NCBI RefSeq assembly: GCF_013387465.1
Contig: NZ_VYGV01000028.1
Span: 62,001-126,000, forward strand
DNA length: 64,000 nt
Source of the DNA: Hydrogenophaga aromaticivorans
GTDB lineage: Bacteria; Pseudomonadota; Gammaproteobacteria; Burkholderiales; Burkholderiaceae_C
Direction: 5' to 3'
The notes under the pieces are model-generated. The model was not told the DNA's origin. It saw nothing but the letters and a program-made list of their open reading frames with translations, and searched no databases. Below are positions 43,424-53,390 of the stretch, piece by piece. The stretch's first letter is position 1. The number at the start of each line of letters is the position of its first letter. A program made the position numbers and the translations under genes.

Positions 43424-44521
43424 ATGAACAGCCCTGACGAAGACGCATCTCCCTTCCCGGAGAACCGGGCCTTGCTGTTGCTGCTGGTGGCCGTCACGTT
43501 TTCTCTCGGTTGGATCCTGCTGCCGTTCTACGGTACGCTGATGTGGAGCGCCATCATCGCACTGCTGTTCGCACCACTGCAACGTCGCTTGCTGCTGCGG
43601 CTGAGGCACAGGCGCACGCTGGCGGCGCTGCTGACGGTATTGACCGCCGTCGTGATTGTGGTCGTTCCCTTCGCGCTCCTGAGCGTGGCGCTTGCCCACG
43701 AAGCGGCAGGACTCGTTGCCCGTATCCAGTCCGGCGAGACCAGCCCGGTGCCATACCTTCGCGGCGTGTTCGACGCGCTGCCTGGATGGGCGGCCACGCT
43801 GCTCGAGCGCTTCGGGCTGGTGGACTTCGACACCTTGCAGCGTTCGCTGAACACCAGGCTGGAGCAGGGCATCGGTCTCATCGCAACACAGGTCTTCAGC
43901 CTTGGCCAGAACACGTTCGAGTTCGCCACCAGCCTGCTCATCACGCCGTACCTCGCGTTCTTCCTGATCCGTGATGGCGACCGCATCGTGCACGCCATGC
44001 GGCGCGCACTGCCACTGACGCCCATGCACAAGCAGGAGCTGCTCGACAAGTTCAGCACCGTGATCCGCTCGACGGTGAGGGGCAATCTGGTTGTCGCGGC
44101 GACCCAGGGTGCGCTCGGTGGCCTCGCGTTCTGGTTCTTCGAGGTCCGCGGTGCCTTGCTGTGGGCAGTCATGATGGCCTTCCTGTCATTGTTGCCGGCC
44201 ATTGGCGCCGCGCTGGTGTGGCTGCCGGTGGCGATCTGGTTTTTCGTCACGGGCGCGATCTGGCAGGGCATTGCGCTGGCAGCGTGGGGCGTGCTCGTGA
44301 TTGGCATGGTGGACAACCTGCTGCGTCCCATGCTCGTGGGCAAGGCCACCCTCATGCCCGACTATGTGGTGATGATCACGACGCTTGGTGGCATGGTGGT
44401 GTTCGGCGTCAACGGCTTCGTCCTCGGCCCCGTGATCGCTGCGATGTTCTTCGCGGTGTGGCACCTGTACCTGACGACGCAGTCGGTCGCGACACCCCCG
44501 TCGGGCCCATCAGAGCCCTGA
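43424..44521 (+). CDS. AI-2E family transporter (PerM/YdgG-like)
   Basis: A 365-residue membrane protein of the AI-2E transporter family (Pfam UPF0118). About seven helices are visible, with the family motifs ITPYLAFFLIRDGDRI near residue 185 and WLPVAIWFF and DNLLRPMLVGKATLMPDYVV in the last third. Most members export small solutes or act as Na+/H+ antiporters; the autoinducer label comes from one member and should not be taken as proven. It is a single gene with its own start region (AAGGACC upstream). Confidence 0.9.
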   Translation: MNSPDEDASPFPENRALLLLLVAVTFSLGWILLPFYGTLMWSAIIALLFAPLQRRLLLRLRHRRTLAALLTVLTAVVIVVVPFALLSVALAHEAAGLVARIQSGETSPVPYLRGVFDALPGWAATLLERFGLVDFDTLQRSLNTRLEQGIGLIATQVFSLGQNTFEFATSLLITPYLAFFLIRDGDRIVHAMRRALPLTPMHKQELLDKFSTVIRSTVRGNLVVAATQGALGGLAFWFFEVRGALLWAVMMAFLSLLPAIGAALVWLPVAIWFFVTGAIWQGIALAAWGVLVIGMVDNLLRPMLVGKATLMPDYVVMITTLGGMVVFGVNGFVLGPVIAAMFFAVWHLYLTTQSVATPPSGPSEP

Positions 44522-44732
44522 AGCCACGGCCCAGGGAACATGTGCAGCAGGGACATTGGTGGTGATTCGGTGAACTGCTGCTCATGGCCGACTTCAGTCA
44601 GCCACTCGTGAGCGCGGTGATGGCCGATTGTTGGGGTTGCGCGGTCATGGGGTCGTGCGGGAAGATGGCGGCGTCCATCTCCCCGATGGCCGCACGAGCG
44701 ACACGTCGGAGCCCCCTTGATCATGAAAGCGC

Positions 44733-45284
44733 ATGACCATGAAAACCACAGAACGCGAAGCCTTGTTCCAGGTGCTCAGGACCCGATTCGAGAAGCACAT
44801 GCACCGGCACACCGGGACGGCATGGTCGGACGTGCGCGCCCGACTTGAAGACCATCCCGATGCGCTGAAGTCGCTGCAGGCGATGGAGGCCAGCGGCGGT
44901 GAGCCGGACGTTTTGGGTGATGCCAACGAATCCGGTCAAGTGGTCTTCTGTGACTGCTCCCCGGAAAGCCCCACAGGGCGCAGAAGCACCTGTTACGACG
45001 CCGAAGCGCGTGCCGCGCGAAAGGAGAACAAGCCCGAGAGCAGCGCGGGCGAGATGGCGGCCGCGATGGGCATCGAGCTGCTGACGGAAGAGCAGTACCG
45101 GGCGCTGCAGGCGCTCGGTGAGTTTGATTTGAAGACGTCCAGCTGGCTTCAGACGCCGCCCGAGGTGAGGGCGCTCGGAGGGGCGCTCTTTGGCGACCGG
45201 CGCTATGGCCGGGTGTTCGTCTATCACAACGGCGTGCAGTCGTATTACGCCGCCCGCGGCTTCCGGGGCCTGCTTCGGGTGTGA
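44733..45284 (+). CDS. DUF4256 domain-containing protein
   Basis: A 183-residue soluble protein matching the DUF4256 pattern, including FCDCSPESPTGRRSTCYDAEA and the C-terminal GRVFVYHNGVQSYYAARGFRG. Function is unknown; cysteines in the CDC and TCY motifs may matter. It starts with ATG ACC ATG, so 44739 is an alternative start. The 210 bp upstream hold no recognisable gene. It is 16 bp from the next gene on the same strand. Confidence 0.8.
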   Translation: MTMKTTEREALFQVLRTRFEKHMHRHTGTAWSDVRARLEDHPDALKSLQAMEASGGEPDVLGDANESGQVVFCDCSPESPTGRRSTCYDAEARAARKENKPESSAGEMAAAMGIELLTEEQYRALQALGEFDLKTSSWLQTPPEVRALGGALFGDRRYGRVFVYHNGVQSYYAARGFRGLLRV

Positions 45285-45300
45285 ACCCGGGGAGAACAGG

Positions 45301-45708
45301 ATGAAGATGGTCCTGACGTCGGCGACGGATCCCGATGGGTACATCGCCTGTCTTAGCGGCTGGCAACAACGCTGTGCGCAGGCCCTGCGCGGGGTGGTTC
45401 GCCACGCCGCACCCGAGCTGGACGAACGGCTGAAGTGGGGCCACATCGTCTACTTCGCCCATGGCCCGGTGCTGCTCATTCGAGCGGAACCCACCCGCCT
45501 GTTGTTCGGCTTCTGGGAAGGTCAGCGCCTGCGGCATATCGAGCCCCGCCTGAGGCCCGGCGGGAAGTACCAGATGGCCACCCTGGAGCTGAAAGAGGGC
45601 ACGCCATTCCTCCAGGAGACCGCTGTCCGTCTGGCCACCGAGGCCTCTAAACTCAGCCGCATGGCCGGCGATGCAAAGGTCGCCAGCCCGTCTTCCACGG
45701 ATTCATAG
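45301..45708 (+). CDS. DUF1801 domain-containing protein
   Basis: A 135-residue protein with the DUF1801 (YdhG-like) fold pattern: APELDERLKWGHIVYFAHGPVLLI and LLFGFWEGQRL. The start at 45301 has GGGGAGAACAGG directly before it; an ATG at 45190 in the same frame lies inside the preceding gene. Function is unknown. It probably shares a transcript with the DUF4256 gene. Confidence 0.8.
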   Translation: MKMVLTSATDPDGYIACLSGWQQRCAQALRGVVRHAAPELDERLKWGHIVYFAHGPVLLIRAEPTRLLFGFWEGQRLRHIEPRLRPGGKYQMATLELKEGTPFLQETAVRLATEASKLSRMAGDAKVASPSSTDS

Positions 45709-45730
45709 CCCCGTTGCCAAGGAGTCATCG

Positions 45731-46018
45731 ATGTCCATCAAAAATGCGCTGGTCTTTGCTTTGCTGGCAAGCGCCTGTGCGGTCGCCGCAGCAGACGACG
45801 CACGGGATCGCAAGTTCATCAGCAAGGGCATGCACGAGGGCGAGGTGCTGTTCAAGATCGGGAAGCCCGACCATGAGGCTTTCGTCAGGAACTTCAAAGG
45901 GCAGCCGGAGGAGAAGACCTGGACCTACTTTCCCCACGCCCAGGATCCCCAGACGATCACCATCCTGACCTTGCGGGCGGGTGTGGTGGCCGAGATTGAA
46001 CGCAAGATTGCCCGGTAG
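45731..46018 (+). CDS. Small exported protein (DUF2845/BamE-like)
   Basis: A 95-residue protein with an N-terminal signal peptide (KNALVFALLASACAVAAA) and a short domain (FISKGMHEGEVLFKIGKPD, then KTWTYFPHAQDPQTITILTL) similar to the SmpA/OmlA or DUF2845 fold. No lipobox cysteine follows the hydrophobic core at the right place (AVAAADDA), so it is likely periplasmic and soluble. AAGGAG lies 8 bp before the ATG. Confidence 0.75.
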   Translation: MSIKNALVFALLASACAVAAADDARDRKFISKGMHEGEVLFKIGKPDHEAFVRNFKGQPEEKTWTYFPHAQDPQTITILTLRAGVVAEIERKIAR

Positions 46019-46039
46019 TTCCAGTCAAAGCCGCGCGCC

Positions 46040-46468
46040 ATGAGCGACTCCGTTTCGAATCTTGCCGAGCTGCTTCAAAGCCTGCGGCCCGCGCTGAACG
46101 CGGGGGTCTGTGTCTTCGCCTCTGTCTCACCGGACACGGATACCCGCTCACTGGAGCCGATCGCCACGTTTAGGGAAGCGGAAGGCCTCACGCTGATCGT
46201 TGAGGAAGAACGGGCGCTGAAGGCGGGGCTGCCCGTCCTGTTCCGTGCCGCGTGGATCACGCTCACGGTGCATTCCGATCTCCAGGCCGTGGGCCTCACG
46301 GCAGCGGTCGCGACCGCTTTGGCCCAGGCCGACATCAGCTGCAACGTCGTGGCGGCGGCGTTTCACGACCACCTCTTTGTGCCCGTCGAGTCGGGTGACG
46401 AAGCGCTGGCCGTGCTGCTGCGGCTTCAACGGCGCAGCAGCGCGAGCACCGAGCCGCCGGTCGGCTGA
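46040..46468 (+). CDS. ACT domain-containing protein
   Basis: A 142-residue protein with tandem ACT-like halves (VCVFASVSPDTD..., then ITLTVHSDLQAVGLTAAVATALAQADISCNVVAAAFHDHLFVP). These small stand-alone ACT proteins are widespread and probably bind an amino acid; the target is not known. It starts 21 bp after the DUF2845-like gene and converges with mgsA. Confidence 0.8.
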   Translation: MSDSVSNLAELLQSLRPALNAGVCVFASVSPDTDTRSLEPIATFREAEGLTLIVEEERALKAGLPVLFRAAWITLTVHSDLQAVGLTAAVATALAQADISCNVVAAAFHDHLFVPVESGDEALAVLLRLQRRSSASTEPPVG

Positions 46469-46516
46469 CGCCCGACGCTTTTTGTTGAGAGCTTGCGCGG
46501 TCGAACTGCAGCGTCT

Positions 46517-46885
46517 TCAGCGCCGAGCCAGATCGTCCAGCAGGAAGCGCGCCGTCGCCACGTTGGTCGCACACGGCACGTTGTGCACATCGCAGGCGCG
46601 CAGCAGCGCGCTGATGTCGGGCTCGTGGGGCTGGGCGGTCATGGGGTCGCGCAGGAAGATCACGCAGTCCACCTCACCCATGGCGAGGCGCGAGCCGATC
46701 TGCAGGTCGCCGCCGAGCGGACCGCTGAGCAGGCGCTCCACGTTCAGCCCCACTTCGGATTGAAGTCGCCCGCCGGTGGTGCCGGTGCCCATGAGCGTGT
46801 GTTCTCGCAGCAGGGCCGCGAACTCACTGGCCAGGGCTACGATGGCGTCTTTCTTCTTGTCGTGGGCGATGAGGGCGATGCGCAT
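46517..46885 (-). CDS. mgsA: Methylglyoxal synthase
   Basis: A 122-residue methylglyoxal synthase that converts dihydroxyacetone phosphate to methylglyoxal and phosphate. The N-terminal [20 protein letters not shown] (phosphate-binding), [15 protein letters not shown] and [10 protein letters not shown] with the catalytic aspartate are all present. It lies 5 bp after pgi, an unusual linkage with a sugar phosphate operon. It could serve as an overflow valve when triose phosphates accumulate or phosphate is limiting. Confidence 0.93.
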   Translation of the reverse strand: MRIALIAHDKKKDAIVALASEFAALLREHTLMGTGTTGGRLQSEVGLNVERLLSGPLGGDLQIGSRLAMGEVDCVIFLRDPMTAQPHEPDISALLRACDVHNVPCATNVATARFLLDDLARR

Positions 46886-46890
46886 GGGGG

Positions 46891-48492
46891 TCACTGCTTT
46901 TCCATTTGTTTCGCCATCGTCTTGCCGAGCTCCACGCCCCACTGGTCGTAGGCGTTGATGCCCCAGATAGCGGCCTGGGTGAATACCTTGTGTTCGTACA
47001 GCGCGATCAGCGCGCCCAGGCTGTGCGGGGTGAGCGCGTCGAGCCAGATGGTGCTGCTGGGCACGTCGCCCTTGAAGCTGCGCTGGCTCACGAACACCTC
47101 GGCCTGCTCGGCGCTCATGCCTTCGGCCATGAGCGCCTGCAGGGTGGAGGCTTCGTCGCGGCCAACGGCCAGGGCCTGGGCCTGCGCGCGCAGGTTGAGG
47201 TTGACCACGCGGTGGTGTTCGGCGGCCAGGGGCAGGGGCGTGTCTTCGTTCAGCACGCCGACGAATTCCACCGGCACGCGGTGTGTGCCCTGGTGCAGCA
47301 GCTGGAAGTAGGCGTGTTGTCCGTCGATGCCGAGGCCGCCCCAGATGATGGGGCCGGTGTCGGTGTTGCAGGGCTGGCCGTCCTTGCGGATGCGCTTGCC
47401 GTTGCTTTCCATGTCCATCTGCTGCACGAAGGGCGCGAAGCGCACCAGGCGGCTGGGGTAGGTGGAGAGCAGCTGGGTGGGGCAGAGCAGGAAGTTGCGG
47501 TTCCACACGCCGCTCATGGCCAGGATGACGGGCAGGTTCTTGTCCAGCGGGGCCGAGCGGAAGTGCGCGTCCATGGCCTGGCCGCCGGCGAGGAACTCGC
47601 GGAAGGCCTTGGAGCCGATGGCGATCGCGAGCGGCAGGCCGAGCGCGGACCACAGCGAATAACGGCCGCCGACCCAGTCCCAGAAGGTGAAGGTGTGTTC
47701 TGCCGGATAGCCGGCGGCACCGGACTTCTGCGGTGCGGCGGTGATGGCGACCAGGTGCGGGCTTTGCGCAGCGCCTTCGATGCCGGCGTCCAGCAGCCAG
47801 CGCCGCGCGGAGGCGGCGTTGGTCATGGTTTCCTGCGTGGTGAAGGTCTTGCTGGCCACGATGATCAGCGTGGTCAGCGGGTCCAGGCCGCGCAGCGTGC
47901 TGTGCAGCGCCCAGGCGTCGGGGTTGCTGACGAAGTGCACGCGCACGCCGCTTTTGCCGTCGCTGCACAGCGGTGCCAGCGCGTCGGCCGCCATGCGCGG
48001 GCCGAGGTCAGAGCCGCCGATGCCGATGTTCACCACGTCGGTGATGGCCAGGCCGGTGCTGCCTTTCACGGTGCCCGCGCGCACGCGGTCGGCGAACGCG
48101 CAGACACGGTCCAGCTCGGTTTGCACCTGCTGCTGGATGTCCGCACCCCAGGGCGCATCGCTGCCGCTGGCGCCGGGCGTGCCGCGAAGCGCCACGTGCA
48201 ACACGGCGCGCTGTTCGGAGGTGTTGATCACATCACCGCGGAACATGGCGTCGCGCTGGCGCTCCACGCCGGCCTGGCGGGCCAGGTCCATGAGCGCGTC
48301 CCACACGGTGCCGTCCAGCGCCTGGCGACTGAAGTCGATCCGGATGCCGGTGCCGGCGGCGCTGGCCTGCATCTGCTGCTCTCGGCCGGGCTCGGCGAGG
48401 CGGTCGCGCAGGTGGGGTTGCGGGGCGGCGGCCAGGGTGGCGAGCTGCTGCCAGACGGGGAGGGTGGTGGGGGAGGGGAAAAGAGTGCTCAT
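46891..48492 (-). CDS. pgi: Glucose-6-phosphate isomerase
   Basis: A 533-residue Pgi that interconverts fructose 6-phosphate and glucose 6-phosphate. The family motifs include [33 protein letters not shown] and the C-terminal [23 protein letters not shown] with the catalytic lysine nearby. The start at 48492 (MSTLFPSP) is preferred over an in-frame ATG 12 bases earlier. It follows eda by 112 bp carrying a dispersed repeat. Its role here is probably to turn fructose 6-phosphate into the substrate of Zwf. Confidence 0.95.
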   Translation of the reverse strand: MSTLFPSPTTLPVWQQLATLAAAPQPHLRDRLAEPGREQQMQASAAGTGIRIDFSRQALDGTVWDALMDLARQAGVERQRDAMFRGDVINTSEQRAVLHVALRGTPGASGSDAPWGADIQQQVQTELDRVCAFADRVRAGTVKGSTGLAITDVVNIGIGGSDLGPRMAADALAPLCSDGKSGVRVHFVSNPDAWALHSTLRGLDPLTTLIIVASKTFTTQETMTNAASARRWLLDAGIEGAAQSPHLVAITAAPQKSGAAGYPAEHTFTFWDWVGGRYSLWSALGLPLAIAIGSKAFREFLAGGQAMDAHFRSAPLDKNLPVILAMSGVWNRNFLLCPTQLLSTYPSRLVRFAPFVQQMDMESNGKRIRKDGQPCNTDTGPIIWGGLGIDGQHAYFQLLHQGTHRVPVEFVGVLNEDTPLPLAAEHHRVVNLNLRAQAQALAVGRDEASTLQALMAEGMSAEQAEVFVSQRSFKGDVPSSTIWLDALTPHSLGALIALYEHKVFTQAAIWGINAYDQWGVELGKTMAKQMEKQ

Positions 48493-48542
48493 GGGTGCTT
48501 CCAATTCACTGCAGAGTTTCGCATGAGGCGTTGAGCCAGGAG

Positions 48543-48604
48543 GCCGCGGAACCGGCTTCGTCGGGCCGCTGGCATCGCGGTGATCCGAAGCGGCGCGGGG
48601 GGGG
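48543..48604. repeat. Dispersed palindromic repeat, copy B
   Basis: GCCGCGGAACCGGC plus a TTCGTCGGGCCGC arm (48543-48569) matches the repeat at 1667 with two mismatches in 27 bp, followed by a degenerate GC-rich tail with CGGCGCGGGG and CCCCGCGG. It separates eda from pgi. Confidence 0.6.
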
Positions 48605-49240
48605 TTACCCCGCGGCGAGTTCGGTCGCTCCGCGCGCCAGCTGGGTGATGCGTTCCCAGTCGCCCGCGGCGAGCGCCTCGGCCGGCGTGAGCCAGCTGCC
48701 GCCGGCCATGGCCACGTTGGGCAGCTTCAGGAAGTCTTTCAGGTTCTCGGGGCTGACACCGCCGGTGGGGCAGAACATCACGTCCGGGAGCGGTGCGCCC
48801 AATGCCTTGAGCATGCCCAGGCCGCCGGCCTGCTGGGCCGGGAACAGCTTCATGAGGCTGAAGCCCTGCTCGCGGCGGTGCATGACCTCGCCGGGCGTCA
48901 TCACGCCAGGGATGAAGGGCAGTCTGGCGGCCTTGACGGCTTCGACCAGCGCATCGGTGGCGCCGGGGGACAGGGCGAAGGTGGCGCCGGCGTCGATGAC
49001 GCGCTGCACCTCGGCCACGCGGGTCACGGTGCCGGCACCCAGGTGCATCTGCGGCACGGCCTTGGCCACGGCTTCGATGGACGCCAGCGCGGCGTCGGAA
49101 CGCAGGGTGATCTCCATCACGTCGATGCCGCCCTCGAGCAGGGCATGGGCCAGCGGCACGGCGTGGGCCGGGTCGCTGAGCACGATGACGGGCACGACGC
49201 GGGATTTGAAAGCGGGACGGGTGAAGCAGGTGGTGGTCAT
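48605..49240 (-). CDS. eda: 2-keto-3-deoxy-6-phosphogluconate aldolase
   Basis: A 211-residue class I aldolase that splits KDPG to pyruvate and glyceraldehyde 3-phosphate. The Eda motifs are clear: [41 protein letters not shown] with the Schiff-base lysine, and [12 protein letters not shown]. The start at 49240 is 13 bp from the edd stop. It is part of zwf-pgl-edd-eda-pgi-mgsA. Confidence 0.95.
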   Translation of the reverse strand: MTTTCFTRPAFKSRVVPVIVLSDPAHAVPLAHALLEGGIDVMEITLRSDAALASIEAVAKAVPQMHLGAGTVTRVAEVQRVIDAGATFALSPGATDALVEAVKAARLPFIPGVMTPGEVMHRREQGFSLMKLFPAQQAGGLGMLKALGAPLPDVMFCPTGGVSPENLKDFLKLPNVAMAGGSWLTPAEALAAGDWERITQLARGATELAAG

Positions 49241-49253
49241 GTCTGTGTCCAAT

Positions 49254-51089
49254 TTATGGGCGGTCACCGAAGAGCGGAGACGCGCCAGATTCAGCGGTGC
49301 TCGCATGGGCGCGGAACAGGCCAAACAGCTCGCGGCCGGTGCCATGTTCGTTGTGGCTGAGATCGGGGTGCACGGCGCTGCGCGCGGCCAGCGTGGCGGC
49401 GTCCACCTCCAGCTCCAGCACGCCGCGCTCGCAGTCGAGCGTGATCCAGTCGCCATCCATCACGCGGGCGATCGGGCCGTCGGCCAGCGCTTCGGGGCTC
49501 AGGTGGATGGCGGCGGGCACCTTGCCCGAGGCGCCGCTCATGCGGCCGTCGGTGACGAGCGCGACCTTGAAGCCTTTGTCCTGCAGCACGGCCAGCGGCG
49601 GTGTGAGCTTGTGCAGTTCGGGCATGCCGTTGGCGCGCGGGCCCTGGTAACGCACGACGGCGATCAGGTCCTTGTTGATCTTCCCGGCGTTGAACAGGGC
49701 CAGCAAATCCTGCTGGTCGCTCACCACCACGGCCTGCGCGCGCACCACGCGGTGCTCGGGCTTGACGGCCGAAACCTTGACCACGCTGCGGCCCAGGTTG
49801 CCCTGCAGCAGGCGCAGGCCGCCGTCGGCGCTGAAGGGTTCGCTCACCGGGCGCAGCACGCTGGTGTCGCCGCTCACCGCGGGCACCGGGCGCCAGGCGA
49901 GCTGGCCGTCCTGCAGGCAGGGCTCGTTCGCGTAGGCGCCCAGGCCCTGGCCCATGACGGTGGTCACGTCGCCGTGCAGCAGGCCGTTGGTCAGCAGTTC
50001 CTGCATCAGGAAACCCATGCCGCCCGCGGCGTGGAAGTGGTTCACGTCGGCGCTGCCGTTGGGGTAGACGCGGGCCAGCAGCGGCACGACCGCCGAGAGC
50101 TCGGCGAAGTCGTCCCAGTCGATCAGCACGCCGGCGGCGCGCGCCATGGCCACGAGGTGGATGGTGTGGTTGGTCGAGCCGCCGGTGGCGAGCAGGCCGA
50201 TGATGCCGTTGACGATGGTCTTTTCGCTCACGATGTCGGCCATGCAGATGGCGGCTTCACCGGTCTTGCCGGTGTTGGCCAGCGCGCGCTCCAGCGCGGC
50301 CTTGCTCAGCAGTTCGCGCAGCTCGGTGCCCGGGTTCACGAAGGACGCACCGGGCAGGTGCAGGCCCATGATTTCCATCAGCATCTGGTTGCTGTTGGCG
50401 GTACCGTAAAACGTGCAGGTGCCGGGCGAGTGGTAGGCCTGGGCCTCGCTCTCCAGCAGCGCGTCGCGGCCGACCAGGCCCTGCGCGTACTGCTGGCGCA
50501 CCTTGGCCTTGGCGTCGTTGGAGAGGCCGCTGGTCATGGGGCCGGCGGGCACGAACACGGTGCTGAGGTGGCCGAACTGCACCGAACCGATGAACAGGCC
50601 GGGCACGATCTTGTCGCAGATGCCGAGCATGAGCGCGGCGTCGAACACGTTGTGCGACAGACCCACGGCGGTGGCCAGCGCGATCACGTCGCGCGAGAAC
50701 AGCGACAGCTCCATGCCAGACGCACCCTGTGTGACGCCGTCGCACATGGCCGGCACGCCACCCGCCACCTGCGCCGTGGCGCCCAGCGCGCGCGCGTGGC
50801 CGCGGATCAGCTCGGGGTAGTGCTCATACGGCTGGTGCGCCGAGAGCATGTCGTTGTAGGCGGTGATCACGCCCACGTGCGGCGCGCGCTCGGCGTGGAT
50901 CTTGAGCTTGTCGCTCGCGGGCAGGGCGGCCGTGGTGTGCGCCATGTTGGCGCAGCCCATTCCGCCGCGCTGGGTGCCGTTCTTGCGTTGCGCAGCCATG
51001 CTGGCGAGGTAGGCGCCGCGCGTGTCGGCGCTGCGTTCGGTGATGCGTTTCGTGACGCGTTCGATGGCGGGGTGCAGGGGCGTGGTCAT
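49254..51089 (-). CDS. edd: 6-phosphogluconate dehydratase
   Basis: A 611-residue dehydratase of the IlvD/Edd family, making KDPG from 6-phosphogluconate. Visible are [54 protein letters not shown] and [19 protein letters not shown]. Cysteines for a 4Fe-4S cluster are present, which makes it a target for NO and oxidants and a client of the suf genes at 27-33 kb. It is 13 bp from the pgl stop. Confidence 0.95.
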   Translation of the reverse strand: MTTPLHPAIERVTKRITERSADTRGAYLASMAAQRKNGTQRGGMGCANMAHTTAALPASDKLKIHAERAPHVGVITAYNDMLSAHQPYEHYPELIRGHARALGATAQVAGGVPAMCDGVTQGASGMELSLFSRDVIALATAVGLSHNVFDAALMLGICDKIVPGLFIGSVQFGHLSTVFVPAGPMTSGLSNDAKAKVRQQYAQGLVGRDALLESEAQAYHSPGTCTFYGTANSNQMLMEIMGLHLPGASFVNPGTELRELLSKAALERALANTGKTGEAAICMADIVSEKTIVNGIIGLLATGGSTNHTIHLVAMARAAGVLIDWDDFAELSAVVPLLARVYPNGSADVNHFHAAGGMGFLMQELLTNGLLHGDVTTVMGQGLGAYANEPCLQDGQLAWRPVPAVSGDTSVLRPVSEPFSADGGLRLLQGNLGRSVVKVSAVKPEHRVVRAQAVVVSDQQDLLALFNAGKINKDLIAVVRYQGPRANGMPELHKLTPPLAVLQDKGFKVALVTDGRMSGASGKVPAAIHLSPEALADGPIARVMDGDWITLDCERGVLELEVDAATLAARSAVHPDLSHNEHGTGRELFGLFRAHASTAESGASPLFGDRP

Positions 51090-51102
51090 GGGGTTTTCCT
51101 GT

Positions 51103-51795
51103 TCAGTTCATCCAGACGCTCAAGGGCGTCTGAGTCTGGTTGATCACCAGAGAGATCGGAAGTGCCTCGTCGGCCTTTTGGGCGGCGCGGCGGTAGACGG
51201 CGAGCTTGCTTTCGCCGGTGATGGACAGCACCAGCTCGCGCGCGGCGAGCAGGGCGCTGAGGGTGAAGCTGATGCGTGCGTGGGGCGCGGTGTCGGGCAC
51301 CACCCAGGCGAGGCGCTGATCGGTGGCGATGGCGCGGGCGTAGCCGGGCGCGCCGGGGAACAGCGAAGCGGTGTGGGCGTCTTCGCCCATGCCGAGCACG
51401 ACCACGTCCAGCGGCCAGGGCAGGATGGCGATGCGTTCTTCGGCGTCGCGCACCAGTGCGTCCAGCACCTCGGCGTTGAACGTCGGCGCGAGTTCGCGGA
51501 AGAACAGCAGGAAGCGCGCCGCGGCGGCGCGGCCTTGCAGCAGGTGGCGGGCCACCAGGGCGGTGTTGCTGTCGGCGTGGTCGCGCGGGACCACGCGCTC
51601 GTCCACCAGCACGACGCTCACTTTCGACCAGTCCAGGTCCTGCTCGCGCAACGCTTCGAACAGGGGAATGGGCGACTTGCCGCCCGAGACCGCGAGGCTC
51701 GCCTGACCACGCGCCGCGATGGCGGAGCGCAGGGCGTTGGCGATGTGCTCCGCGAGGGCGGCGGGGGTGGCGTTGGGGTGTTCGGTCACCGCCAT
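51103..51795 (-). CDS. pgl: 6-phosphogluconolactonase
   Basis: A 230-residue Pgl of the DevB type that hydrolyses 6-phosphogluconolactone. Motifs are [33 protein letters not shown] and [20 protein letters not shown]. The start shares a base with the zwf stop (TGATG), so it is translationally coupled. Confidence 0.94.
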   Translation of the reverse strand: MAVTEHPNATPAALAEHIANALRSAIAARGQASLAVSGGKSPIPLFEALREQDLDWSKVSVVLVDERVVPRDHADSNTALVARHLLQGRAAAARFLLFFRELAPTFNAEVLDALVRDAEERIAILPWPLDVVVLGMGEDAHTASLFPGAPGYARAIATDQRLAWVVPDTAPHARISFTLSALLAARELVLSITGESKLAVYRRAAQKADEALPISLVINQTQTPLSVWMN

Positions 51796-53270
51796 CAGGA
51801 TTCCTCTACCCAGGAGCTTCCTTCACGCGCCATGAGTGCCGAAGACGCCGCCGGCCCCCAGCTGCCCGCCGTGTAGGCCTTGGGTTTTTCGTTGAGCTGC
51901 TGCCAGCCGTCGATGATGGGTTCGACCCAGGTCCAGGCGGCTTCGAGTTCGTCGCGGCGCATGAAGTGGGTCAGGCGGCCCTTGATGACGTCGATCAGCA
52001 GGCGCTCGTAGGCTTCGGCGCGGCGTTCGGAGAAGGCGGCTTCGAGGTCGAGGTTGAGGTTGACCGGGCGCAGCTTCATGCCGCTGCCGGGCTCCTTGGC
52101 CATCATCTGCAGCTGGATGTGTTCTTCGGGCTGCAGGCGGATCATCAGGCGGTTGACCGACTTGTGTGGCGAGTCGCCGAAGATGGTGAAGGGCAGGTCG
52201 GCGAACTCGATCACGATCTCCGACTGGCGCGCCGCCATGCGCTTGCCGGTGCGCAGGAAGATCGGCACGTTGGCCCAGCGCCAGTTGTTGATGTGGGCCT
52301 TGAGCGCGACGAAGGTTTCGGTGCTGCTCTCGGGCGGGATGTTTTCTTCCTGCAGGTAGCCCACGGCGGCGTCGCCGTTGGAGGCGCCGGCGCTGTACTG
52401 GCCGCGCACGGTGTCGCGCGCCACGTCGCCAATCGCCATGGGGCGCAGCGAGCGCAGCACCTTGAGCTTTTCATCGCGCACGGCGTCGGGGTCGAGCGAC
52501 ACCGGCGGCTCCATGGCCACGATGCACAGCAGCTGCAGCAGGTGGTTCTGCAACATGTCGCGCAGCGCGCCGGTGCCGTCGTAGAAGCCGGCCCGGCTGC
52601 CCACGCCCACGGCTTCGGCCACCGTGATCTGCACGCTCTTGATGTAGGGGCTGCGCCAGAGCGGCTCGAAGATGGTGTTGCCGAAGCGCAGGACCATCAG
52701 GTTCTGCACCGTTTCCTTGCCCAGGTAGTGGTCGATGCGGAAGATCTGCGATTCCTGGAAATGGCGGCCCACATCGATGTTGATCTGGCGCGCCGATTCG
52801 AGGTCGTGGCCGAGCGGCTTTTCCAGCACCACGCGCGAGCGTGCATCGATCAGGCCCGCACCACCGAGGTGTGCGCAGATGGCGGTGAACAGGCTGGGGG
52901 CGGTGGCCAGGTAATAGACGCGGTCGGAGCCGGCCTGCAGCTCGGCGCCCAGGCCCGGGTAGTCGCTGGCGTCGGTGGCGTCCACGCAGACGTAGGTCAG
53001 GCGCCGCACGAAGCTGCCCCAGGCGCTGTCGTTGTAGGCCTTGCTGCCGATGAAGCCGGGCACTTTTTCCTGGATGAAGGCCAGGAAGGCGGCACGGTCC
53101 CAGGCCTGGCGTCCCAGGGCATGGATGCGCGTGGACTCGGGCAGGTTGTTGTGCAGGTGGGCCATGTACAGCGCGGGCAGCAGCTTGCGCACCGAGAGGT
53201 CGCCCACACCGCCAAAGATCACCAGGTCGAGCGGCGCCGCAGGGGTTTGGGAGGGTGTGGATGTGGCCAT
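51795..53270 (-). CDS. zwf: Glucose-6-phosphate 1-dehydrogenase
   Basis: A 491-residue G6PDH making 6-phosphogluconolactone and NAD(P)H. The N-terminal FGGVGDLSVRKLLPALY is the nucleotide fold, FRIDHYLGKETVQN carries the catalytic histidine and lysine, and LEKPLGHD precedes it. In the nucleotide fold the usual A of GASGDL is V (GGVGDL). It is the first gene of the ED operon, whose promoter lies in the 120-bp gap behind the kinase gene. Confidence 0.95.
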   Translation of the reverse strand: MATSTPSQTPAAPLDLVIFGGVGDLSVRKLLPALYMAHLHNNLPESTRIHALGRQAWDRAAFLAFIQEKVPGFIGSKAYNDSAWGSFVRRLTYVCVDATDASDYPGLGAELQAGSDRVYYLATAPSLFTAICAHLGGAGLIDARSRVVLEKPLGHDLESARQINIDVGRHFQESQIFRIDHYLGKETVQNLMVLRFGNTIFEPLWRSPYIKSVQITVAEAVGVGSRAGFYDGTGALRDMLQNHLLQLLCIVAMEPPVSLDPDAVRDEKLKVLRSLRPMAIGDVARDTVRGQYSAGASNGDAAVGYLQEENIPPESSTETFVALKAHINNWRWANVPIFLRTGKRMAARQSEIVIEFADLPFTIFGDSPHKSVNRLMIRLQPEEHIQLQMMAKEPGSGMKLRPVNLNLDLEAAFSERRAEAYERLLIDVIKGRLTHFMRRDELEAAWTWVEPIIDGWQQLNEKPKAYTAGSWGPAASSALMAREGSSWVEES

Positions 53271-53275
53271 GGGTC

Positions 53276-53320
53276 TAACTTAGTTACGAGATTTGATGGA
53301 GTTTAATGTAATCAAGTTAC
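53276..53320. promoter_or_regulatory. AT-rich operator-like region upstream of zwf
   Basis: Two dyads in an AT-rich island: TAACT-T-AGTTA (53276-53286) and GTAA-TCAAG-TTAC (53308-53320). The AACT/AGTT half-sites also occur in front of the kinase gene at 54404-54418 (TAACT-N6-AGTT). They may be sites for the ROK-type regulator encoded at 58.0 kb; this is inference. Confidence 0.45.
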
Positions 53321-53390
53321 AAGCGGGTTTCTTTCTGCGCCAGGCGCCCCGGGAGCCATGCAATGTTCGTGCTGGCCAGGGCAACAAGGT

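Noticed and set aside
43424-44521. Quorum-sensing role for the AI-2E family permease
   Set aside because: The family name derives from one member. No lsr or luxS genes are present in the window, so no signalling role is claimed.
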